This document shows, piece after piece, positions 1 to 8,627 of a stretch of 46,956 bases of DNA. The stretch comes from an uncultured Sphingomonas sp. GTDB lineage: Bacteria; Pseudomonadota; Alphaproteobacteria; Sphingomonadales; Sphingomonadaceae. Made by a program: the position numbers and the translations under genes. Below the pieces are notes generated by a model. The model searched no databases. It worked only from the letters and a program-made list of their open reading frames with translations, and was not told the origin of the DNA. Position 1 is the stretch's first letter, and each line of letters begins with the position of its first letter. Where the stretch lies: NCBI RefSeq assembly GCF_937859915.1, contig NZ_CALMAW010000010.1, positions 1 through 46,956 on the forward strand. Reading direction: 5' to 3'.

Positions 1-87
1 GAGCACGCCGGTGCTGCACCCGCCGAGCAACGGCACGGTCGCGAGGATGGCGAGCATCGACGCGAGACGGCGGTCAGAAAAGCGCAT
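1..87 (-). CDS. Lipoprotein, N-terminal fragment (runs off the window start)
   Basis: The minus strand holds an open frame from ATG at 87 to the window edge, 29 codons long. It encodes a classic lipoprotein leader: two Arg at residues 6-7, a hydrophobic stretch, and a lipobox LLGGC with the acylated Cys at residue 24, then STGVL. The mature protein should therefore be anchored in the membrane. The leader followed by a short CSTGVL start resembles CyoA, subunit II of cytochrome bo-type ubiquinol oxidase, but 29 residues cannot establish this, so it is only a guess. The gene lies downstream of the GH15 gene on the same strand with a 138-base gap, so it probably has its own promoter. Confidence 0.6.
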   Translation of the reverse strand, partial: MRFSDRRLASMLAILATVPLLGGCSTGVL

Positions 88-225
88 CGATGGCCGGCCC
101 CCAGCAGCGTCCGAAGCGGTCGCCGATATCAGGGCGCCAACAGAGCAAATGCTCCACCGTTCCAACGCCGAGCGATTTAACGCAGCGAATGCATAACTTG
201 CATGCGCAGGCGGATCAGACGAGGC

Positions 226-2058
226 TTACGGCGGCGGAGCGTCATCGCGATTGGCGAGGTGGTCGGTGGCGCTGCCGGCCACCCCAGCCATCGTGTGGAC
301 CGCGTTGACCAAGGCGAAATGACTGAACGCCTGAGGAAAGTTGCCGAGCTGCCGGCAGGCGATCGGATCATATTCCTCGGCGAACAGGCCGAGGTCGTTG
401 CCGAAGCCGACGAGATGATCGAAAAATCTATTGGCCTCCGCGAGGCGCCCGGTCAGCGCATAGGCCTCGCACAGCCAGAAACTGCAGGCGAGGAACGCGC
501 CCTCGGTGCCCGGCAGGCCGTCGCCCTCGTCACCCGTCAGATAGCGATAGACGACGCCGTCCTTGAGCAGTTCGCGCTCGATCCGCGCGATCGTGCCGAG
601 CACGCGCGGATCGTCCGCCGGCAGAAAGCCAAGCTGCGCGATCCGCAGCAAGGCGGCGTCGACCCGATCCGCGCCATAATATTGGACGAAGCTGTTGCTC
701 GCCGCGTCGAATCCCTGTTCACAGACCTGCGCGTGGATCTCGTCGCGTGCGGCACGCCAGTCGTCGACCGCGCCCTCGAGCCCGAAATCCTCGGCGCTCG
801 CGACCATGCGATCGAAGGCGAACCAGCACATCACTTTGGAATGGACGAAATGCTGCGGCGCGCCGCGCACCTCCCACAACCCCGAATCCTTTTCCTTCCA
901 GGCGCTGAGCAGATTGTTCGCGATCGCGCACTCGAGCGGCCAGACAACGTCCATGTCGGGGAGGCCTCCGCGCCGCGCCCCGTCGAAGGCGCCGAGCACC
1001 GAGCCATAGACGTCGAGTTGGATCTGCGCATGCGCGGCGTTGCCGATCCGGACCGGGCGGCTGTTCTCATAGCCGGCAAGATGGTCGAGCTCGGTCTCGG
1101 TCAGCCGCTGCTCGCCGGTGAGCCCGTACATGATCTGGAGCCGGTCGGCGGAGCCCGCGACCGCGCGCATCAGCCACCAGCGCCAGTCGCTCGCCTCGTT
1201 CTGGAAGCCCGAGGCGCCGAGCGCGTAGATGGTCAGCACCGCGTCGCGCAGCCAGCAGAAGCGATAGTCCCAGTTGCGCACCCCGCCCGGCATTTCGGGC
1301 AGCGACGTGGTGGGGGCGGCGACGATGCCGCCACTCGGCTGGTAGGTCATCGCCTTGAGCGTGATCAGCGAGCGCCGCGCGATATCGCGGTGCGGCCCCT
1401 CGATCGTGCACTCCTGCATCCAGCCAGACCATTCGGTCTGCGTGCGGCGGAGCAGCGCATAGGGATCGCGCGGGAGCGCGGGTTCCGTGTGCGAGGGATA
1501 CCATTCGAGCGTGAACGAGATGCGCTCCTCGGCCTCGACATGGAAATCGGCGCCGGTCGCGAAGTCGAGACTGTCCAGGTCGACGCTGCTGCTCAGCCGC
1601 ACCGCATCGGGCCCCGCCACCGCGACGACGGCGCCCTCCTTGCGCTGGACCCAGGGGATGGTGAGCCCATAGTTGAAACGGAGGCGGATTGCGGTGGACA
1701 GCTCTACCCGGCCCTCGATCCCCTCGACGATGCGAACCAGCTCCGCGGTACCGTCAGGTGCCGGGCGCGGCATGAAGTCGAGGATGCGCGCCTTGCCATG
1801 TGCGGTCGCGATCACCGTCTCGAGGATCATCGTGTCGGGGCGATAACGCCGCGAGCTCGTCGCGTCCGGGTCCGACGCGCTCAGCGACCATTGGCCATTC
1901 TCTTCGGTGCCGAGCAGGCTGGCGAACAGCGCATCGGAATCGAAGCGCGGCAGGCACAGCCAGGCGATCGTGCCGTCGCGGTGGACGAGCGCGGCGCTGT
2001 GCGTCGATCCGATCAGCGCATAATCCTCGATCGGCCGCACCGCCGCCGCCTCGCTCAT
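226..2058 (-). CDS. Glycoside hydrolase family 15 protein (glucoamylase/trehalase-like)
   Basis: This 610-residue protein matches the intracellular GH15 group that includes bacterial trehalases and glucoamylase-like enzymes, which release glucose from alpha-glucosides. It opens with an IEDYALIGS-type N-terminal beta domain, has the family motif RNWDYRFCWLRDA near residues 260-272, and carries EEYDP near residue 559, where the catalytic base Glu of the family lies. There is no signal peptide, so the enzyme should be cytosolic. The ATG at 2058 overlaps the zwf stop codon (ATGA), implying translational coupling with glucose-6-phosphate dehydrogenase. An upstream in-frame extension exists but lies wholly inside zwf. 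The substrate (trehalose or maltodextrin) cannot be read from the sequence. Confidence 0.9.
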   Translation of the reverse strand: MSEAAAVRPIEDYALIGSTHSAALVHRDGTIAWLCLPRFDSDALFASLLGTEENGQWSLSASDPDATSSRRYRPDTMILETVIATAHGKARILDFMPRPAPDGTAELVRIVEGIEGRVELSTAIRLRFNYGLTIPWVQRKEGAVVAVAGPDAVRLSSSVDLDSLDFATGADFHVEAEERISFTLEWYPSHTEPALPRDPYALLRRTQTEWSGWMQECTIEGPHRDIARRSLITLKAMTYQPSGGIVAAPTTSLPEMPGGVRNWDYRFCWLRDAVLTIYALGASGFQNEASDWRWWLMRAVAGSADRLQIMYGLTGEQRLTETELDHLAGYENSRPVRIGNAAHAQIQLDVYGSVLGAFDGARRGGLPDMDVVWPLECAIANNLLSAWKEKDSGLWEVRGAPQHFVHSKVMCWFAFDRMVASAEDFGLEGAVDDWRAARDEIHAQVCEQGFDAASNSFVQYYGADRVDAALLRIAQLGFLPADDPRVLGTIARIERELLKDGVVYRYLTGDEGDGLPGTEGAFLACSFWLCEAYALTGRLAEANRFFDHLVGFGNDLGLFAEEYDPIACRQLGNFPQAFSHFALVNAVHTMAGVAGSATDHLANRDDAPPP

Positions 2059-3653
2059 TTGGTGCCCTTCTTCGCAGACTTGGGCTTCTTCGACGGCGTC
2101 GCCGTCTTCGCGGCGACTGCCTTGGCCACCGGCGGCTTGGCCTTGCCCTCGTCGGCGAGCAGCGTCAGCGTGTGCCACTGCCGCCCGTCTCGCGCGAGCA
2201 GCGCATCGGCCGAGTCCGGCCCCATGCTGCCGGGCGCGTAAGCGTCGGGCTTGCCCTCCTTCGCCCACAGATCGAGGAAGGGCTGGACCGCGGCCCAGCC
2301 GGCCTCGATCCCGTCGGCGCGCTGGAACAGCGTCTGGTCGCCGACGAACAGGTCGTAGAGCAGCGATTCATAGCCGGTCAGCGTCGCGATATCGAACATG
2401 CTGGCATATTGGAAGTCGAGCGACACCGGCGCCGTGTCGACCGCGAGCCCCGGCCGCTTGATCGAGATCTCCATCTTGAGCCCCTCGTCGGGCTGGACCT
2501 GGATGATCAGCCGGTTGGGCGGCGGCTTGCGATCGATGTCGGTGTTGGCGAATTGCGCGAACGGCACCTCGCGGAAGGTGATCACGATCTCGGTGTCGCG
2601 CACCGCCATCACCTTGCCGGTGCGCAGATAGAAGGGCACCCCCGCCCAGCGCCAGCTGTCGACGAAGAATTTGAGCGCGACGAAGGTTTCGGTCTTGCTG
2701 TCGGCGGCGACGTCGGGCGTCTTGCTATAGGCGTCGACCTTGGCGCCATCGAGCGACCCTGCGGTATAGGCGCCGCGCACGCCATTTTCGCGCGCCTCGT
2801 CCGGCGTCCAGTGGCGCAGCGCCTTCAAGACCTTGCCCTTCTCGTTGCGGATCGCCTCGGCATCGAAGCTGTTCGGCGGCTCGATCGCGACCATCGCGAG
2901 CAGCTGGAAGAGGTGGTTGGGCACCATGTCGCGCAGCGCGCCGGTGGTGTCGTAGAATTTGCCGCGGGTGCCCACCCCGACCGTCTCGGCGGCGGTGATC
3001 TCGACATGGTCGATATAATTGCTGTTCCACACGCTTTCGAGCATCATGTTGGCGAAGCGCGCGGTCATGATGTTCTGCACCGTCTCCTTGCCGAGGAAAT
3101 GGTCGATCCGGTAGAATTGCTGCTCGCCGGCGCGCGCGAGGATGCGCTTGTTGAGCGCCTGGGCGGAGGCGAGATCGGTGCCGAACGGCTTTTCGATCGC
3201 CACGCGGCGGAACGCACCCGGCGTCTCGTCGAGCAGCTTGTGGTCGGCGAGCTTATCGACGATCGGGCCGAAGAAGGTCGGCTGCGTCGCGAGATAGAAA
3301 GCGACATTGTCGCTGGGCGCGGCGTCGATGCGCTTGGCGAGGTCCTCGTACAGCGTGTCCTGCGTGAAATCGCCCTGTAGATAGTCGATCCGGCCGCGCA
3401 GCTGCTTCCACGCGGCGCCGCGCTTGGTCGCCCCCTCGCCGCCCTTTTCGGGGACGAAGTCCTCGAGATGCGACCGCAGCATCTCGGCGTCGCCGGGCTC
3501 GATGCTGACGCCGAGCACATGGAAATCGCTGCCGACCAGGCCGGCGCGCGTCATGTTGATCAGCGCGGGGGTCAGCAGTCGTCGGGTGAGATCGCCGGTC
3601 GCGCCGAAGATGATGAGGGTGACGGGGGGTGCCGCGGGAACGCTGCTGGTCAT
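2055..3653 (-). CDS. zwf: Glucose-6-phosphate 1-dehydrogenase
   Basis: The 532-residue product oxidises glucose 6-phosphate to 6-phosphogluconolactone with NAD(P)+, feeding the Entner-Doudoroff and pentose phosphate routes in the cytosol. The nucleotide-binding GATGDL lies at residues 17-22 and the active-site signature RIDHFLGKE near residues 181-189. The protein is somewhat longer than the usual 490 or so residues because of a Lys/Ala-rich C-terminal tail (KPKSAKKGTK). The ATG at 3653 was chosen because the conserved fold begins a few residues later and an AGAAAGG sequence lies upstream. Earlier in-frame starts would add an unrelated Arg-rich stretch. The last four bases overlap the start of the GH15 gene. 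Confidence 0.96.
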   Translation of the reverse strand: MTSSVPAAPPVTLIIFGATGDLTRRLLTPALINMTRAGLVGSDFHVLGVSIEPGDAEMLRSHLEDFVPEKGGEGATKRGAAWKQLRGRIDYLQGDFTQDTLYEDLAKRIDAAPSDNVAFYLATQPTFFGPIVDKLADHKLLDETPGAFRRVAIEKPFGTDLASAQALNKRILARAGEQQFYRIDHFLGKETVQNIMTARFANMMLESVWNSNYIDHVEITAAETVGVGTRGKFYDTTGALRDMVPNHLFQLLAMVAIEPPNSFDAEAIRNEKGKVLKALRHWTPDEARENGVRGAYTAGSLDGAKVDAYSKTPDVAADSKTETFVALKFFVDSWRWAGVPFYLRTGKVMAVRDTEIVITFREVPFAQFANTDIDRKPPPNRLIIQVQPDEGLKMEISIKRPGLAVDTAPVSLDFQYASMFDIATLTGYESLLYDLFVGDQTLFQRADGIEAGWAAVQPFLDLWAKEGKPDAYAPGSMGPDSADALLARDGRQWHTLTLLADEGKAKPPVAKAVAAKTATPSKKPKSAKKGTK

Positions 3654-3860
3654 GCCGGTCCGGCCTTTCTCGGTCGTGGACGATCTTGCAGCAGGACTCC
3701 CCGCCCGCCGCGGCGTTCCACGCACCCGTAATGAAACCGGCGTAATGAATCGACGTCCGGGGAATGGTGCAACGAATCCAGACGCCTGCCGCGGCATCGC
3801 TCCGATGACACAGATAGACGATCGACACGGCGGCGCGCCGCGCGGTTAACGAGTCCACAA

Positions 3861-3874
3861 GTATCCCGCGATAC
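3861..3874. promoter_or_regulatory. Small inverted repeat in the zwf / cell wall hydrolase intergenic region
   Basis: GTATC-CCGC-GATAC is a perfect 5-base inverted repeat with a 4-base centre, in the 254-base gap between zwf (minus) and the SleB-like gene (plus), 34 bases before the latter's ATG. It could be an operator or a chance palindrome. Nothing else in the gap is recognisable. Confidence 0.2.
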
Positions 3875-3907
3875 AAGCACGGCTCCGTTGAATTTCCGGG
3901 CCGCGTC

Positions 3908-4951
3908 ATGTTCCATCGATCCCTGCTCGGTCTTGCGATGCTCCTGCTTGCCGCGTCGTGCGTGCCGCCTCAGGTCGCGGGCCCTTTGCCGACCGGCAAT
4001 CGCCTCGTCCGCGCCCCCGCGATGCTGCCACCGCTCCTGCCGACGAGGTCGAATAGGGTGGATCGCGTGGCCGACATCGTCAGCCCGTTCCCCGCCGCCC
4101 CGCCGCTGCTCGCAACGACGCTAGCCGCAGCCGCGCCGCCTTTCGCCGGCTTCGCGCAGGACGACGCCGATGCGCAGCGGTCGCTCGAGTGTCTGACTGC
4201 GGCGGTCTATTATGAGGCGCGGTCCGAGCCGCTCGACGGCCAGCGCGCGGTCGGCCAGGTCGTGCTCAACCGGGTGCGCAACCCCGCCTATCCGAACGTC
4301 TGCGGCGTCGTCTATCAGGGCGCCGAGCGACGCACAGGCTGTCAGTTCACCTTCACCTGCGACGGATCGATGGCGTTTCGCCGCGAACCGGCCGCATGGG
4401 AAACCGCGCAGCAGGTTGCGCAGGCGGCCTTGGCGGGCAGCGTCTATGCACCGGTGGGATCCGCGACCAACTATCATGCCGACGCGATCCAGCCGTGGTG
4501 GGCGTCGAGCCTGACCAAGGTCGCCGCGATCGGCTCGCAAATCTTCTACAAGGTGTCCGGGGCGATCGGCGGCGCGCTCGCCTTCCACCAGCGCTATGCG
4601 GGCATCGAGCCCAGCGTCGGCGGGACACGCCGCGCGGCAGCGGGCATTGCGACCGCCGGGACGGCTCCGGCTGCGGGGACGCCAGCGCTCGTCCGCTATG
4701 CGCTCGGCGGCGGCGCCAGCGTCGCGGTCTATCGCGGCAGCCCCGCGGTGACGCCCGCGTCGCTCGAGACCAGCCCAATGCCGGGCGTGCACGTCCACTT
4801 CGGCGCCGTGACGGCGTCGCATGACGACGACGCGGCGGAGGCCGCGGTATCGACCATCACCGTCCATCGCGGCACCGGCGAGACCGCCGTCACCTCGACC
4901 ACCACGCCTGTGGGCGGGTCGCCGGCCGCGAGCGCTGCGCCGGCCGGCTGA
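3908..4951 (+). CDS. SleB-family cell wall hydrolase, probable lipoprotein
   Basis: The 347-residue protein has a lipoprotein leader with lipobox LLAASC (Cys 18), a Pro/Ala-rich linker to about residue 90, and then a SleB/CwlJ-type Hydrolase_2 domain. The domain begins ECLTAAVYYEARSE, with the conserved Glu at residue 103, and continues through QRAVGQVVLNRV and CQFTFTCDG. Proteins of this family cut peptidoglycan glycan strands. The leader would place this one at a membrane facing the periplasm. The C-terminal 120 or so residues are low in complexity (Ala/Thr/Gly/Pro) with no recognised domain. It is divergent from zwf. Confidence 0.88.
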   Translation: MFHRSLLGLAMLLLAASCVPPQVAGPLPTGNRLVRAPAMLPPLLPTRSNRVDRVADIVSPFPAAPPLLATTLAAAAPPFAGFAQDDADAQRSLECLTAAVYYEARSEPLDGQRAVGQVVLNRVRNPAYPNVCGVVYQGAERRTGCQFTFTCDGSMAFRREPAAWETAQQVAQAALAGSVYAPVGSATNYHADAIQPWWASSLTKVAAIGSQIFYKVSGAIGGALAFHQRYAGIEPSVGGTRRAAAGIATAGTAPAAGTPALVRYALGGGASVAVYRGSPAVTPASLETSPMPGVHVHFGAVTASHDDDAAEAAVSTITVHRGTGETAVTSTTTPVGGSPAASAAPAG

Positions 4952-5030
4952 CGCGAGACCGCAACAATCCGCGCAGGGGCGCGTTGGGCCCTCCGAGCCA
5001 ATCCCCTACCGTAACGATTCGGAGCCTCGT

Positions 5031-5465
5031 ATGTCCCACAAACCGCCGCTGCCCGACGCTGCTACGTCGCCCTACCCGCTTGCCCCGGCGCCGATCGCGC
5101 ACGACCACGTCGAGGAGACCTCGGAGGCGTCGGCCGCCGGTGCGGGCAGTGCGGAGTCCGAAGACAAGACGGACGATACTCTCCCATCCAAGGTCAGCGG
5201 GCGAACGCTTGGCATAGCAGGTGCTGCCGCGGCGATCGGATCCGCCGCCGTCGCCGCCGCGCTGCTTTATTACAACCGGCCGTCGCCGCCGCCGAAGCGG
5301 CCCGTCGCCAAGCCCCGCGCGAAGCCGGCTGCCAAGCTGGCGGTCAAGCCGGCGGCCAAGCCGAAGACGGCGACCGCGGCGAAGCCCAAGGCCACGCCGA
5401 GCAAGCCCGCGGTCAAGCCCAAGCCGCGCACCAAGGTGAAGCCGAAGACCAGCCCGGCGAGCTGA
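5031..5465 (+). CDS. Membrane protein with Lys/Ala/Pro-rich C-terminal tail
   Basis: This 144-residue protein has three parts. Residues 1-55 are polar and acidic, residues 59-81 form a single hydrophobic segment rich in Ala and Gly, and residues 83-144 are a strongly basic tail of KP, AK and PAAKPK-type repeats. The tail resembles histone H1-like bacterial proteins and also the Pro/Lys spacer of TonB, but no TonB C-terminal domain follows. The charge pattern suggests the tail is cytoplasmic, which is an inference. The ATG at 5031 was chosen over a longer in-frame extension because the upstream part overlaps the hydrolase gene in another frame. Function unknown. Confidence 0.65.
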   Translation: MSHKPPLPDAATSPYPLAPAPIAHDHVEETSEASAAGAGSAESEDKTDDTLPSKVSGRTLGIAGAAAAIGSAAVAAALLYYNRPSPPPKRPVAKPRAKPAAKLAVKPAAKPKTATAAKPKATPSKPAVKPKPRTKVKPKTSPAS

Positions 5466-5480
5466 TCCGCGAGGCGGCGA

Positions 5481-7562
5481 TCAGGCGCCCTTGCGCGCCT
5501 CGCCGTAGCGCAGCCCGATCCACAATGTACGTGGGCTGGCGCGTTCGATGATATCGGGACTGGTGATTGCGGTATCGACCTGCGTGTTGGTGACGTTCTC
5601 GCCGCGCAGTTCCACGGCGAAGCCGCGAACGATCGGGATCAGCGCGTCGGCGTCGAGCGTCACGGCGTGGTGCAGCGTCTCGGTATTCTGGTCGTCCTCG
5701 AACTGCGGACCGACATAGCGCAACGTCGTCGACAGACGGATACCGGCGGGCTGCTGCCAGGCGAGCGTCGCCGAGGCGCTGTTCTTCGCGGTTTGCGCGG
5801 GTCTTACGTCGAGCCCGAGCGCCGCACCATCGGCGCGGACACGCGCGTCGGTAAGGGCGTAGGAGGCGGACACCGCCCATCGGCCGAGCGCGAGGCGGGC
5901 GTCGAGTTCGGCGCCTTTCGCGGTAATCGCACGCAGATTCTCGCGCATCTGATACCGCCCCGTCACGACGCCGACCTGCGGGAAGCTGCCCGGTCCGATG
6001 CCGAGAGTGACGTTGGCGATGGCGTCGTCGAGGCGGTTGGCGAACAGCGTCGCGGCGATGTGCAAATTGGGCAGCGGATCATAGTCGACGCCCCCGTCGA
6101 TCCCGCGCAGCCGCTCGGGCGACAGGTTCGGATTGGCCGCGATCGCATCGCTGCCGACGCGGTACAGCCGATAGAGCTCGTTGAGCGTCGGCAGCCGCCA
6201 GCCCAGATAGGCCGCCGCACGCACCGTGACCGCGCCGTCGCCCGGCTTCCACGCAACGCCGCCCCGCCCGGTCGGCCGCCAGCCCGAACGATCGGTATCG
6301 CGCATGTTGGTGAGCACGCTTTCGGTGACCAGCGTCTGCTGGCGGAGGAAGCCGTCGGTGATCTGCCAGCGATCGATCCGCCCGCTCGCGGTCAGCGTCA
6401 GCCCGTCGACCGGCCGCGCGGTCGCCTCGCCGAACGCGCCAACGGTCAGCGTATCGCCACCCGCCGCGCGCTGCCGCGTCGGGGCGCCCGCGACATAGGT
6501 ATAGAGCTCGTCGCTTTCCCCCGAGACGCGGCGCGCGTCCGCACCGATGCGGATCTGGAGGCGATCTCCGACCGGCGGCCGGATCTCGATCTTGCCGCCG
6601 AGCCCGGTCGACGGCACGGTATATTGGTCGAGCGTGACGGTCGCCGCGGTTCGGGCCGCATTGGCGGAGGAAAAGCCGGCGGCGAAGTCGCGGAACTGGA
6701 CGTAGGCGAGCGCTTCGTATCCCCAGTCGCCCCGGCCGACGAGGCGCAGGCTCGCATCGGCGCCCTTGGTGCTGTTCGGGCTGCCGGGCAGGCCGCGCGT
6801 CCGGTGGTCGTAAAAGCCCAGCGCCGAGGCCTGTAATTCGGTCCGGTCGCCGACAGGGATCACCGCGCGCGCGGCGACACTCGCCTGTTCATAGGGCGCC
6901 GCCTCGTCGACCGGGCCGCGGTCCGCCCCGATGATCGGAACGAACCCGTCGCCACGCGCATAGCTGGCCGTCAGGAAGGCGAACCCGCCCCCCGCCGTGG
7001 TCGAAACACCGGCATGCGTGTCGAGCGAGTTGCGGCTGCCATAGGCGACGTCGGCCCATAAGGGCGACAGTTGCGCCGGCCCCGCGCTCTGGAGATCGAT
7101 CGTGCCGGCGAGCGCGCCGGGGCCGGCGGCGCCGCTACCGCCGCCACGCGTCACGCTGACCAGGCCGAGCCGCTGCGGATCGATCGCGCTGTAGGTCACC
7201 CATCCGCCGAAAGGATCGGTGAACGGTACACCATCGAGCGTCACCAGCGCCCGGCTCGCAGCATTGCCGCCAAGCCCCCGCAACGTCGCGCCTTGGCTGG
7301 TCGGTTGCGCCGAGCGCGAGTCCGAGCGACGATATTGCGCGAAGCCCGCGACGTCGCCGAGAATGTCTTCGATCCGGTCGCTCGCGGTCGCCGTCAGTCG
7401 ATCGCGATCGATCGTGGCCTCGTCATAGGCGACCTCACCGTCCGCGCGGGGCAGGCTTGCGCCCGTCACGACGATCGCCCCCGGCGTATCGACCTGCGCC
7501 GCTGCCGGGGCGCCCGCTGCGACCATCGGAGGGATGACCAATGAAAAAAGGAGCCGGTTCAT
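5481..7562 (-). CDS. TonB-dependent outer membrane receptor
   Basis: This 693-residue protein has a signal peptide ending near AAAQ (about residue 23) and an IVVTGA segment typical of sphingomonad TonB-dependent receptors. A plug domain follows (DRIEDILGDV, TLRGLGG, VTLDGVPFTDPFGGW), then a beta-barrel region to the C-terminus. It should import a ligand across the outer membrane using TonB energy. The ligand is not evident and no transport or siderophore genes adjoin. The ATG at 7562 is preferred over an in-frame TTG two codons earlier. It lies 70 bases downstream of the CitE-like gene on the same strand, so the two may be cotranscribed. An AT-rich patch around 7590-7605 could also hold its own promoter. 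No cobalamin riboswitch fold is recognisable upstream. Confidence 0.92.
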   Translation of the reverse strand: MNRLLFSLVIPPMVAAGAPAAAQVDTPGAIVVTGASLPRADGEVAYDEATIDRDRLTATASDRIEDILGDVAGFAQYRRSDSRSAQPTSQGATLRGLGGNAASRALVTLDGVPFTDPFGGWVTYSAIDPQRLGLVSVTRGGGSGAAGPGALAGTIDLQSAGPAQLSPLWADVAYGSRNSLDTHAGVSTTAGGGFAFLTASYARGDGFVPIIGADRGPVDEAAPYEQASVAARAVIPVGDRTELQASALGFYDHRTRGLPGSPNSTKGADASLRLVGRGDWGYEALAYVQFRDFAAGFSSANAARTAATVTLDQYTVPSTGLGGKIEIRPPVGDRLQIRIGADARRVSGESDELYTYVAGAPTRQRAAGGDTLTVGAFGEATARPVDGLTLTASGRIDRWQITDGFLRQQTLVTESVLTNMRDTDRSGWRPTGRGGVAWKPGDGAVTVRAAAYLGWRLPTLNELYRLYRVGSDAIAANPNLSPERLRGIDGGVDYDPLPNLHIAATLFANRLDDAIANVTLGIGPGSFPQVGVVTGRYQMRENLRAITAKGAELDARLALGRWAVSASYALTDARVRADGAALGLDVRPAQTAKNSASATLAWQQPAGIRLSTTLRYVGPQFEDDQNTETLHHAVTLDADALIPIVRGFAVELRGENVTNTQVDTAITSPDIIERASPRTLWIGLRYGEARKGA

Positions 7563-7632
7563 AAACAAGGGTTAGGCGACAACCTATTAACATATATATC
7601 GTTTTTCTCGAGGGTTCGGTGTGCGTGCGAGA

Positions 7633-8484
7633 TCATGCCCGGCTTGCGCAGGCGGTTGCGAAGGCGATCGTGCGACGGGCTTCGTCGAGATGCAGCCGCT
7701 CGGCCATCGTCCCGTCGACGCGCAGCGCGCCTTTGCCGGCATTCTCGGGGGCTGCAAACGCCGCAACGATTGCTTGCGCCCGCCGGACGCTCGCGTCGTC
7801 GGGGGCGAAGGCGGCGTTGCAGGCCGCGATCTGGCTGGGATGGATCAGGGTGCGGCCGTCGCAGCCATAGTCGACGCTCTGCTGGCAGGCCTCGATGAAT
7901 CCCGCATCATCGTCGATCGCATTGTAGACGCCATCCAATATATCGAGCCCGTGCAGCCGCGCGGCGGCAACCGCAAAGCTGAGGAACGGCAGGAACGGCG
8001 CACGGTCCGCGCCTTGCCGCGCGCGCATCTCCTTGGCGAGGTCATTGGTCCCGAGCACCATCGTCGTTAGCCTGGTCGACCCGGCCATCGCGGCGATCGG
8101 CTCGAGCGCGAACAGGCTGCCGCAGGTCTCGATCATGATCCACAGTTCGGCATCGCCGGTCAGCGCGGCATAACGCGCGACGTCGGCCGCCGAGGCGATC
8201 TTGGGGACGAGGATCGCGTCGAACCCGGCACCGGCGAGCGCGGCGAGATCGGCCGCGCCCCAGTCGGTATCGAGGCCGTTGGCACGCGCGACGAGCAGCC
8301 GATCCCCGAAGCCGCCGTCGCGCGCGGCGATCACGGCCGCATCTCTCGCGGCCGCCTTTTCCTCGGGCGCGACCGCGTCCTCGAGATCGAGGATGACAAC
8401 ATCGCAAGGCAAAGTCCGCGCCTTGGCGAGCGCACGCGGGTTGCTGGCGGGAAGGTAGAGCGCGCTGCGCCGGATACGGATCAT
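7633..8484 (-). CDS. CoA ester lyase, CitE / HpcH-HpaI family
   Basis: The 283-residue product belongs to the CitE-like beta-lyases (citryl-, malyl- or citramalyl-CoA lyase type). These cleave a beta-hydroxyacyl-CoA by a retro-aldol/Claisen reaction with a Mg ion. It opens RSALYLPASNPRALAKA and shows VILDLEDAV (metal and substrate site), a DAILVPKI strand, the MIETCGSL strand with the metal-binding Glu, GTNDLAKE, and the C-terminal DGRTLIHPSQI. The ATG at 8484 matches the family N-terminus, while the upstream extension is Arg-rich and unlike it. It is a distant paralogue of the lyase at 26991-27872. The substrate is unknown. Confidence 0.9.
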   Translation of the reverse strand: MIRIRRSALYLPASNPRALAKARTLPCDVVILDLEDAVAPEEKAAARDAAVIAARDGGFGDRLLVARANGLDTDWGAADLAALAGAGFDAILVPKIASAADVARYAALTGDAELWIMIETCGSLFALEPIAAMAGSTRLTTMVLGTNDLAKEMRARQGADRAPFLPFLSFAVAAARLHGLDILDGVYNAIDDDAGFIEACQQSVDYGCDGRTLIHPSQIAACNAAFAPDDASVRRAQAIVAAFAAPENAGKGALRVDGTMAERLHLDEARRTIAFATACASRA

Positions 8485-8627
8485 GGTCCTGCTGTATCGG
8501 GGCCGACGCCGCGCGAGAAGCCCTGTCCGGCCCTGCCGCGAGGCTCTTTCGGGCATCGCATTTAACCGGATGGAAAGCCTTGGTTGCTTAGATGATCGCA
8601 CATTAGTCCCAATGCGGTGATCCCCCT

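Noticed and set aside
202..2241. 679-codon open frame on the plus strand opposite the GH15 gene
   Set aside because: It is an Arg/Glu/Ala-rich antisense shadow of a clear GH15 gene. High GC leaves antisense frames open.
5469..5503. Hairpin GCGAGGCG / CGCCTCGC between convergent genes as a terminator
   Set aside because: The spacer is long, no T run follows, and half of it lies in the receptor coding region, so it may be chance.
7563..7632. Cobalamin or other riboswitch before the TonB-dependent receptor
   Set aside because: The gap is only 70 bases with no conserved box or stable fold that I can see.
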